Source of the DNA: an uncultured Oscillospiraceae bacterium
GTDB lineage: Bacteria > Bacillota > Clostridia > Oscillospirales > Acutalibacteraceae
Direction: 5' to 3'
Length of the DNA: 64,000 nt
Assembly: GCA_900543215.1 (NCBI GenBank)
Contig: UQQR01000004.1
Span: 21,211-85,210 of the forward strand
Below are positions 57,411-64,000 of the stretch, in pieces (position 1 is the first letter of the stretch; each line of letters starts with the position of its first letter). The notes under the pieces were generated by a model. It was not told the origin of the DNA, made no database searches, and was given only the letters and a program-made list of their open reading frames with translations. The translations under genes were made by a program, and so were the position numbers.

Positions 57411-59249
57411 TTAAACCTGTGCAAAATACTGCTTGTACCAAATTATAAATGTATAAACCGTCCATATCTTGCGGCTGTTATCCGCCTTGCCCGCGCGGTG
57501 GCTGTCAAGTAGCGCCGTCAATTTTTCGGTATTGAAGAATTTTTCCGCAATTTCGCCCGTAAATTCTTCCTTTACGGTGTTATAATACTTATCCTCTTTA
57601 AGCCATACCCTGATAGGCACGGGGAAACCTAATTTGTCCTTTTCGGCGGTAAGCTTTGGCAGTGTTTTTTCCGCCGCTTTCCTGAGCGCCAGCTTTGTGG
57701 TCTTGGTGTTCACCCTGCAATTAAGCGGTATGGTTTCGGCTAACTCCATAACCTTTTTATCAAGGAACGGAACACGGAGTTCCAGCGAGTTTGCCATACT
57801 GGTTTTATCGGCTTTAAGCAAAATATCGCCCATAAGCCACATATTAATATCAAGGTACTGCATTTTTGTAATGTCGTCCTTATCGCTGACCTCGCTGTAA
57901 AATTTACCGCAAAGCACCTGCGGCGAAACGGCCTTTTTCGCGGTCTCGCTCTTTAAAAGAGCGTTTCGCTCCTTTACGCTGAAAATAGAAGCGTTGCCGA
58001 TAAACCGTTCCTCAATCGTCTTGCCCCTGCGTACAAGGTAATTAATTCCGTGCTTTTGCGGCAGGTGCTCGCAAATCTTTGAGATAACACGGCGTATACA
58101 GAATGGCAGCTTATCGTAAGCGGTAAGGGTTATCGGCTCTTGGTAAATTCGGTAGCCGCCGAACAGCTCGTCCGCACCCTCGCCCGACATTACCACCTTT
58201 ACATACTTACTGGCAAGCTCGCTTACAAAATAAAGCGCTATCGCGGCAGGGTCGGCAAGCGGCTCGTCCATATGATACTGAATTTTCGGGAAAGTTCCCC
58301 AGTATTCCTCGGGGGTGATTATCTTCGAAATATTTTCCACGCCTATTGTGTAGGCAAATTTCTTTGCAAAGTGGATTTCGTTATAACGGTCCCCGTCGGG
58401 GCTTTCAAAGCCTACGGTAAAGGTCTTGTCAACATCCGCCGCCTCGGCAATATAGCTTGAATCAATACCGCTTGAAAGAAAAGAGCCTACCTCGACATCG
58501 GCTATCTTATGCGCCGCAACCGATTCGCGCACCGCCTTATCGGTAAGGTCGGCGAAATATTCAAGCACGCCGTCCTGCGCCTTGAAATCGGGTTTGAAAT
58601 ATCGGGTCTTTTTCATTTCACCGTTTTTGAATGTGAAATAATGCGCGGGCGGAAGCTTGTAGACCCCCTTGAAGAAGGTCTCCTCCGTCGGGGAATACTG
58701 GAACGAGAGATAATGCGCCAGTGCGTCCTCGTTAAGCTCCTTTTTAAAATCGGGATGTTCAAGGAACGACTTTATCTCCGAACCGAAAATAAAGCTCTCG
58801 CCCATAAAGGTGTAATAAAACGGCTTTATTCCGAACATATCCCTTGCGGCGAACAGTGACCTGTCTCGGCGGTCGAAAATTACAAACGCAAACATTCCTC
58901 TGAGGCGCGGCACCATATCCTCGCCCCACTCTTCAAAGCCGTGGAGCAGTACCTCGCTGTCCGAATTATTGGCAAATATATGTCCCTTTTCAAGGAGCTC
59001 GGCTCTAAGCTCCTTGAAGTTGTATATCTCACCGTTGAAAACAAGCACCAGAGACTTGTCCTCGTTGAACATCGGCTGACCGCCCTCGGCAAGGTCTATA
59101 ATGCTGAGCCTTCTGAATCCGAGCGCAATATCGGTATCGACAAACTGCCCCGACGCGTCCGGTCCCCTGTGGACTATCCTGTCCATCATTTTGCCGAGTA
59201 CCGTCCCGTCATCCTTTATAAAATTGGTAAAGCCCGTAAAGCCACACAT
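57411..59249 (-). CDS. asnB: Asparagine synthase (glutamine-hydrolysing)
   Basis: 612 residues. It makes asparagine from aspartate, ATP and glutamine. N-terminal nucleophile glutaminase (about 1-200) begins MCGFTGF with catalytic Cys2; RGPDASGQF and FNGEIYNF belong to its pocket. The ATP-pyrophosphatase synthetase domain (about 215-560) has SSGIDSSYIA, the SGGxDS-like loop, here GSFLSSGIDSS. ATG follows GGGAGCGG, with TATAAT/AAGACA spaced 17 nt upstream. Stands alone with its own terminator. In wall-modifying relatives the same family amidates peptides; the neighbours do not point that way. Confidence 0.93.
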   Translation of the reverse strand: MCGFTGFTNFIKDDGTVLGKMMDRIVHRGPDASGQFVDTDIALGFRRLSIIDLAEGGQPMFNEDKSLVLVFNGEIYNFKELRAELLEKGHIFANNSDSEVLLHGFEEWGEDMVPRLRGMFAFVIFDRRDRSLFAARDMFGIKPFYYTFMGESFIFGSEIKSFLEHPDFKKELNEDALAHYLSFQYSPTEETFFKGVYKLPPAHYFTFKNGEMKKTRYFKPDFKAQDGVLEYFADLTDKAVRESVAAHKIADVEVGSFLSSGIDSSYIAEAADVDKTFTVGFESPDGDRYNEIHFAKKFAYTIGVENISKIITPEEYWGTFPKIQYHMDEPLADPAAIALYFVSELASKYVKVVMSGEGADELFGGYRIYQEPITLTAYDKLPFCIRRVISKICEHLPQKHGINYLVRRGKTIEERFIGNASIFSVKERNALLKSETAKKAVSPQVLCGKFYSEVSDKDDITKMQYLDINMWLMGDILLKADKTSMANSLELRVPFLDKKVMELAETIPLNCRVNTKTTKLALRKAAEKTLPKLTAEKDKLGFPVPIRVWLKEDKYYNTVKEEFTGEIAEKFFNTEKLTALLDSHRAGKADNSRKIWTVYTFIIWYKQYFAQV

Positions 59250-59283
59250 AGAAAACCGCTCCCTGTTAAAGCATAATAAGATT

Positions 59284-59312
59284 ATTATACACCATTATTT
59301 TACTTTTGTCTT
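59284..59312 (-). promoter_or_regulatory. Probable promoter of asnB
   Basis: On the minus strand: -35 AAGACA (4 of 6), 17 nt, -10 TATAAT, about 35 nt before the asnB ATG. The -35 overlaps the end of the upstream gene. Confidence 0.5.
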
Positions 59313-59786
59313 TATTTTTTTTAAAATACATTCGGAAATTGCTCCGACAGCGCCGCCCGTCACAACGGCGGATGCCAAAAGAACGGGCAGATAATACCAC
59401 ACCGCCCTGCCGAAAATAACACTTGCGACGCACAACTGAACCGTGTTATGCACCGCCGCCCCCGCAATTCCCGTACCGACGGACGATACGCCCGCAAGCT
59501 TTGAAACCCCTGCGGCGGCAAGAGTCGATACAAGCCCTGCCGTAAGCGAAAACAAAAGCGTAAAGGGTGTTGAAAAAAGCACTGCCGATAAAAGTATTCT
59601 CACCGTATTAACGCAAAATGCTCCCTTTATATCCCCTCGGTTTATCAAAATAAGGCACAGCGAATTTGCAAGTCCCAATTTTATTCCGGGTGCTATGAAC
59701 GAAAGGGAGAAAAGACTTTCGATATAGCCGAATATAAGGGCGAGCGCCGCAAAAATTCCGTAAAGAGTAATCTTTTTCGCCATCAC
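59295..59786 (-). CDS. Gx-transporter / heptaprenyl-diphosphate-synthase-component-I family membrane protein
   Basis: 163 residues with about five membrane helices. LALIFGYIESLFSLSFIAPGIKLGLANS in two parts carries the P-G-x-K-L-G-L-A-N pattern of the family. Despite the older name, no synthase activity is expected of it. It partners a NusG-domain-II protein in many Firmicutes, often beside apbE, and such pairs occur in flavin-based extracellular electron transfer loci (EetB-like). Start overlaps the NusG-II gene by four bases, so the two are co-translated. Confidence 0.82.
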   Translation of the reverse strand: MMAKKITLYGIFAALALIFGYIESLFSLSFIAPGIKLGLANSLCLILINRGDIKGAFCVNTVRILLSAVLFSTPFTLLFSLTAGLVSTLAAAGVSKLAGVSSVGTGIAGAAVHNTVQLCVASVIFGRAVWYYLPVLLASAVVTGGAVGAISECILKKIKTKVK

Positions 59787-60109
59787 CGTATCTCCGCAAT
59801 TACTTTATTAGGCAGGCATATAATGCTTTCGCCCCTGCGGCTTATCGCCTTATGCTCCACGCATATCTGATTTTTACAGCCGGCGGAGCGCATTTTTACC
59901 TTCCCGTCCTTAATTTCCACGATGTTATCCTCCAATTCCACCGTGTTATTAACATAAAGGGAATTTTTATAAACCGTTCGGCTGTCAACGGAAATAACCA
60001 CCGTGCCGCCGCCTTTTTTCGGCAGTAAAAATACGGCGCAGGACGCCGCCGCCAAGGCGAGTACGGAAACGGCGATAATAAAATCGCCCTTTTTCGGCAA
60101 TTTTGGCAC
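59783..60109 (-). CDS. NusG domain II-containing membrane protein
   Basis: 108 residues from GTG (VPKLPKKGDF), spaced eight bases after AAGGGGG; a GTG three codons upstream overlaps that site. One membrane segment (about 11-29, IIAVSVLALAAASCAVFLL) is followed by an extracytoplasmic NusG_II domain with YKNSLYVNNTVEL and the CKNQICVEHKAISRRGE segment with two cysteines. Not the transcription factor NusG. It forms a module with the Gx-transporter protein; a redox or flavin-related role is inferred from apbE, divergently encoded next to it. Confidence 0.8.
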   Translation of the reverse strand: MPKLPKKGDFIIAVSVLALAAASCAVFLLPKKGGGTVVISVDSRTVYKNSLYVNNTVELEDNIVEIKDGKVKMRSAGCKNQICVEHKAISRRGESIICLPNKVIAEIR

Positions 60110-60170
60110 GGAGGACACCCCCTTAAAAGTAAATTTTTTTAAAATTTCGCCTTTTTGATTTTAACATATC

Positions 60171-60199
60171 TTTACAAAAAAAGAAAGTCATTGTATAAT
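60171..60199 (+). promoter_or_regulatory. Promoter of apbE-secA, start codon at +1 or +2
   Basis: -35 TTTACA, 17 nt, -10 TATAAT. The expected transcription start is at about 60206, and the apbE ATG is at 60207-60209, so the mRNA has essentially no 5' leader. No SD-like sequence precedes the ATG. Confidence 0.7.
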
Positions 60200-60206
60200 A
60201 AAAGCT

Positions 60207-61160
60207 ATGAGAAAAAATACGACGCTTTCGTTAGTGCTGTTGCTGCTGTTGCTTTGCGGCTGCGGCGGAAATGACCGGCTTAATTCGCAAACACGCTTTT
60301 TAATGGACACCGCAGCCAAAATCGCCGCCGATTGCGACGATGAAACGCTGAACGGTGCCTTTGACTTGTGTGAAAAGCTTGACCGAACGCTGAGCCGCAC
60401 AAATAAGGAAAGCGATGTATACAGGCTCAATTCGTCGGACGGGTTTGTTACCGTGTCGGACGATACCCTGAAAATAACCGAAAGGGCGCTTTACTATTCC
60501 GATTTATCGGACGGCAAATTCGATATAACGATATGCCCCGTGTCCGAGCTTTGGGATTTTAAGGAGCAGGTGATACCCGACAGGAGCGAGATTGCCGAAG
60601 CTCTTAAAAGCGTTGACTATCACAGCATAGAAATTAAGGACGGCAAAATTTCGCTCGGCGGCAAAAAAATCGATTTGGGCTCGGTCGCAAAGGGCTATGC
60701 CGCAGACAGGGTTACGGATTATTTTAAAGCCGCAGGTGTTAAACGGGCGCTTATCAATCTCGGGGGAAATGTCTCCTGCATAGGCAGCTTTACAGTGGGC
60801 ATAAAAAAACCGTTTGCCGATGAGATCGCCCTTACGGTGGAACTTGAAGACAAAAGCGCAGTGACCTCGGGCATATACGAAAGGTATATAGAAAAAGACG
60901 GCGAGATCTACCACCATATACTTGACCCGAAAACGGGCTACGGGGTTAAAAACGAGCTGGCGTCCGTCACCGTTATAGGCGGCTGTTCGCTTGACTGCGA
61001 CGCTCTTTCCACCGTTTGCCTGCTGTCGGGCACCGAAAAGGGCATTGAAATAATTGAAAATTCGGACGGGTTTGAGGCTGTATTCATAGACCGAAACGGC
61101 GGTGTTACGCTGACCTCGGGTCTGTACCGTGAAAATAACGAAATAATTTATAAGAGGTAA
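60207..61160 (+). CDS. apbE: FAD:protein FMN transferase (ApbE), lipoprotein
   Basis: 317 residues. The N-terminus MRKNTTLSLVLLLLLLCGCG is a lipoprotein signal with Cys18 or so as the anchor. It links FMN to a threonine on extracytoplasmic flavoproteins using FAD. KLDRTLSRTNKESDVYRLN, DITICPVSELWDF and the core LGSVAKGYAADRV with LINLGGNVSCIG are family motifs; the late HHILDPKTGYG carries a metal-binding residue. No FMN-acceptor protein (FMN_bind) is in the window. It lacks any SD, and the promoter predicts a leaderless mRNA. Followed 5 nt later by secA. Confidence 0.92.
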   Translation: MRKNTTLSLVLLLLLLCGCGGNDRLNSQTRFLMDTAAKIAADCDDETLNGAFDLCEKLDRTLSRTNKESDVYRLNSSDGFVTVSDDTLKITERALYYSDLSDGKFDITICPVSELWDFKEQVIPDRSEIAEALKSVDYHSIEIKDGKISLGGKKIDLGSVAKGYAADRVTDYFKAAGVKRALINLGGNVSCIGSFTVGIKKPFADEIALTVELEDKSAVTSGIYERYIEKDGEIYHHILDPKTGYGVKNELASVTVIGGCSLDCDALSTVCLLSGTEKGIEIIENSDGFEAVFIDRNGGVTLTSGLYRENNEIIYKR

Positions 61161-61165
61161 TAAAA

Positions 61166-63901
61166 ATGGGTTTATTAAAGGCGCTGTTCGGAAATTACAG
61201 CGAAAAGGAGATAAAGCGTATAAAGCCTATACAGGAAAAGGTTTTATCGCTTGACGAGGAATACCAAAAGCTCACCGACGACGAATTAAGACATAAAACA
61301 GACGAGTTTAAGGAAAGGCTTTCCACAGGTGAAACGCTTGACGACATTATGCCCGAAGCGTTTGCCGCCTGCCGCGAGGCTGCAAGCCGAGTGCTCGGTA
61401 TGAAGCATTTCCCGGTGCAGATAATCGGCGGTATCATACTTCATCAGGGCAGAATTGCCGAGATGAAGACCGGTGAGGGTAAAACGCTTGTCGCAACTCT
61501 GCCGGCTTACTTGAACGCTCTTTCGGGCAAGGGCGTGCATATTGTTACGGTAAACGATTACCTTGCCAAGCGTGACTCCGAGTGGATGGGCAAGCTTTAC
61601 CGCTTTATGGGACTTACCGTAGGACTTATTGTTCACGGAATGAACCACGACGAGAAAAAGGCGGCTTACGACGCCGACATAACCTATTGCACCAACAACG
61701 AGCTGGGCTTTGACTATCTGCGTGACAATATGGTTATATACAAGGAGCAAAAGGTTCAGCGCGAGCATAACTTCGCCATTGTGGACGAGGTTGACTCCAT
61801 ACTTATTGACGAGGCGAGAACCCCGCTTATAATTTCGGGTCAGAGCGATAAATCAACCGACCTTTATTTAAAGGCAAACAGCTTTGCGCTTACCCTTAAA
61901 ATGGTAAAGGTAAAGGAAATGGACGATAAGGAAAGCGACGAGGAAGCCAATTACGACGGCGACTATGTTGTGGACGAAAAGGCACACACCGCAACCCTTA
62001 CCGCCTCGGGCGTTAAAAAGGCGGAGGATTATTTCGGCATAGAAAACCTTAACGATACCGAAAATATCGCCATTGCCCACCACATAAATCAGGCGATACG
62101 CGCACACGGCGTTATGAAGCGTGATGTTGATTATGTGGTTAAGGACGGCGAGGTAATAATCGTTGACGAGTTTACCGGCAGACTTATGTATGGCAGACGG
62201 TATAACGAGGGTCTCCATCAGGCAATCGAGGCAAAAGAGGGCGTAAAAGTAGCCCGCGAGTCAAAAACGCTCGCCACAATCACATTCCAAAACTTCTTCC
62301 GTCTGTACGGTAAGCTTTCGGGTATGACGGGTACCGCAATGACCGAGGAAACCGAGTTTCAGGAAATATACAAGCTTGATGTTATTGAAATTCCCACAAA
62401 CAAGCCCATTGCCCGTGTGGACGAAAACGATGTTGTGTATAAAACCGAAAAAGCCAAATTTAACGCGGTTATAGACGATATTATCGCCCGTCACGAAACG
62501 GGTCAGCCGGTGCTTGTGGGTACGGTTACGATTGAAAAGTCGGAGCTGCTTTCGGGTATGCTTAAAAGGCGCGGCGTAAAGCACAATGTATTAAACGCAA
62601 AGCACCACGAAAAGGAAGCCGAAATTATAGCACAGGCAGGTATGCCGGGCGCCGTTACCATCGCCACCAATATGGCAGGACGAGGCACTGATATAATGCT
62701 CGGCGGTAACGCGGAATATCTTGCAAAGGCGGCTCTCCGACATGACGGACTGGGCGAGGAGATAATAAGCGAAGCAACAGGCTTTGCCGAGACAGAGGAC
62801 ACGGACATCATCTCCGCCCGTGAGAAATACAAGGAATACTACAATAATTTCAAGGCTCAGATAGCGCCCGAAGCCGACAAGGTAAGGGCGGCGGGCGGTC
62901 TTGCTATTATAGGCACGGAGCGCCACGATTCAAGGCGTATAGACAATCAGCTCCGCGGCCGTGCGGGCAGACAGGGTGACCCCGGTAATACAAGATTTTA
63001 TGTTTCGCTTGAGGACGACCTTATGCGTCTGTTCGGCGGCGAACGCATTTCCACTATGATGGACACCTTAAAGGTGGAGGAAGACACTCCGCTTGAAAGC
63101 AAAATGCTCTCTCACACCATTGAAAGCGCTCAGAAGAAAAAAGAGGGTATGAACTTTGCGATACGCAAGAATGTACTTCAGTATGACGATGTAATGAACA
63201 AACAGCGTGAACTCATTTACACACAGCGCAACAAGGTGCTTAACGGCGAAAATCTTAAGGATACCGTGCTTAAGATGATCGACGAAACCATTGAGGAATA
63301 CTCAAAGATATACCTTGCCGACGACGCGGTTCACGACAACTGGGATCTTAACGGTATGCGTGAATATTTCCTCGGTTGGGTCACAACGCCCGAAGACCTG
63401 CATTTTACGGCGGAGGAACTTGGCAACACCTCAAGAGAAGAGGTTGCCGAAAAGCTTAAAGCCGAGGCGCACGAGAGATACGAACGCCGCGAGGAGGAGT
63501 TCGGCAGCGATATTATGCGTGAGATTGAGCGAGTAATGCTTCTGCGCAGTGTTGATACAAACTGGATGGACCACATAGACGCTATGGATCAGCTCCGTCA
63601 GGGCATAGGTCTCCGCGCGTACGGTCAGCACGACCCTGTTGTTGAATACAGGAACGACAGCTACGATATGTTCGAGGCTATGACAAACACCATCCGTGAG
63701 CAGACCGCAAAGCTGGTGCTTACCGTAAGGGTTCGCCGTGACGAAGAGGTCAAGCGTGAAAAGGTTGCCGAGGAAACGGGAACGGGCGACGATAAGCCGA
63801 AGACTGTAAAGGGCAAGGGTGTTGTAGGTAAAAACGCGCTTTGTCCGTGCGGAAGCGGAAAGAAATACAAGCGTTGCTGCGGCAAGGATATTGACGATTA
63901 A
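61166..63901 (+). CDS. secA: Preprotein translocase ATPase SecA
   Basis: 911 residues. It drives proteins through SecYEG. N-terminal SecA motif LLKALFGNYSEKEIKRI; Walker A MKTGEGKTLVATLPAY (about 100-115); DEVDSILIDEARTPL (about 205-219) as Walker B; helicase motifs with NMAGRGTDIMLGGNAEY and GTERHDSRRIDNQLRGRAGRQGDPG; C-terminal zinc tail CPCGSGKKYKRCCG, used with SecB-like or ribosome contacts. ATG has AAGAGGTAATAA upstream. A partner SecY is encoded in this window. Confidence 0.98.
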   Translation: MGLLKALFGNYSEKEIKRIKPIQEKVLSLDEEYQKLTDDELRHKTDEFKERLSTGETLDDIMPEAFAACREAASRVLGMKHFPVQIIGGIILHQGRIAEMKTGEGKTLVATLPAYLNALSGKGVHIVTVNDYLAKRDSEWMGKLYRFMGLTVGLIVHGMNHDEKKAAYDADITYCTNNELGFDYLRDNMVIYKEQKVQREHNFAIVDEVDSILIDEARTPLIISGQSDKSTDLYLKANSFALTLKMVKVKEMDDKESDEEANYDGDYVVDEKAHTATLTASGVKKAEDYFGIENLNDTENIAIAHHINQAIRAHGVMKRDVDYVVKDGEVIIVDEFTGRLMYGRRYNEGLHQAIEAKEGVKVARESKTLATITFQNFFRLYGKLSGMTGTAMTEETEFQEIYKLDVIEIPTNKPIARVDENDVVYKTEKAKFNAVIDDIIARHETGQPVLVGTVTIEKSELLSGMLKRRGVKHNVLNAKHHEKEAEIIAQAGMPGAVTIATNMAGRGTDIMLGGNAEYLAKAALRHDGLGEEIISEATGFAETEDTDIISAREKYKEYYNNFKAQIAPEADKVRAAGGLAIIGTERHDSRRIDNQLRGRAGRQGDPGNTRFYVSLEDDLMRLFGGERISTMMDTLKVEEDTPLESKMLSHTIESAQKKKEGMNFAIRKNVLQYDDVMNKQRELIYTQRNKVLNGENLKDTVLKMIDETIEEYSKIYLADDAVHDNWDLNGMREYFLGWVTTPEDLHFTAEELGNTSREEVAEKLKAEAHERYERREEEFGSDIMREIERVMLLRSVDTNWMDHIDAMDQLRQGIGLRAYGQHDPVVEYRNDSYDMFEAMTNTIREQTAKLVLTVRVRRDEEVKREKVAEETGTGDDKPKTVKGKGVVGKNALCPCGSGKKYKRCCGKDIDD

Positions 63902-64000
63902 ACGCCTGTACAAAATAAGCTTTAAATGTTTAAAGTACTGCCTTTTGAACAAGTCCGTAAAAAATGGACAATAGAAAAAAGAGACCTCCTATGGTAGAAT
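63902..64000. other. Non-coding tail after secA, possibly start of a mobile element
   Basis: No gene fits here. A small CTTTAAA/TTTAAAG palindrome (63919-63936) lies soon after the secA stop without a T run. Further right the sequence GTCCGTAAAAAATGGAC forms a short inverted repeat, followed by TAGAAAAAAGAGACCTCC and, at the edge, TATGGTAGAAT, which looks like an extended -10. The pattern reminds me of the left end of IS3-like elements in gut Firmicutes, but the window ends before it can be tested. Confidence 0.25.

Overview
The window looks like the chromosome of a low-to-mid GC Firmicute of class Clostridia, probably a gut Oscillospirales/Ruminococcus-type anaerobe. The signs are a Gram-positive PolC-type polymerase, zinc-type S14 and S4, PyrK/PyrDB-type dihydroorotate dehydrogenase, dipicolinate synthase (a spore-forming lineage), a Clostridia-type KOW protein between map and infA, and strong SD sequences with TTGACA/TATAAT promoters. 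Almost everything from 1 to 52.7 kb is on the minus strand, so replication probably runs right to left here. No phage, CRISPR array or complete insertion sequence is visible.

Layout: (1) 1-3.2 kb: 3' part of an aminotransferase, an S1-domain RNA-binding protein and a lipoprotein. (2) 3.3-13.3 kb: a complete UMP biosynthesis operon pyrC-carA-carB-pyrK-pyrD-pyrF-pyrE-pyrB-pyrI, read from one consensus promoter through a leader with a terminator and a competing antiterminator pairing. (3) 13.3-16.5 kb: a G5/M23 cell-wall hydrolase with a WalR-like box on its promoter, and a membrane diguanylate cyclase. (4) 16.5-26.6 kb: pyrH-frr-uppS-cdsA-dxr-rseP-ispG-polC. PolC lacks its internal proofreading exonuclease. 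(5) 26.6-27.8 kb: tRNA-Pro and tRNA-Thr, a 37-bp duplication around the tRNA-Pro 5' end enclosing a 161-bp hairpin-rich spacer, and a small XRE regulator. (6) 27.8-43.7 kb: the whole S10-spc-alpha ribosomal supercluster from rpsJ to rplQ, with secY, adk, map, infA, rpmJ and rpoA, headed by a structured leader of about 270 nt. (7) 43.8-52.7 kb: mrp, cytidylate-kinase-like, rodA/ftsW, a phosphopantetheinyl transferase, an FKBP-like lipoprotein, prfB, prmA, an AlaX-like editing protein and murC. (8) 52.7-64 kb: cca, dpaA-dpaB, bioY behind a BirA-type operator, an ECF-type sigma factor with a membrane partner, asnB, a NusG-II/Gx-transporter pair divergent from apbE, and secA.

The gene content is mostly conserved housekeeping. 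The parts least explained by known families are the pyr leader, the exonuclease-less PolC, the duplicated tRNA-Pro leader with its structured spacer, the hairpins inside and after the ribosomal operon, and an apbE promoter placed so close to the start codon that its mRNA should be leaderless. All calls come from reading the sequence; no database search was run.
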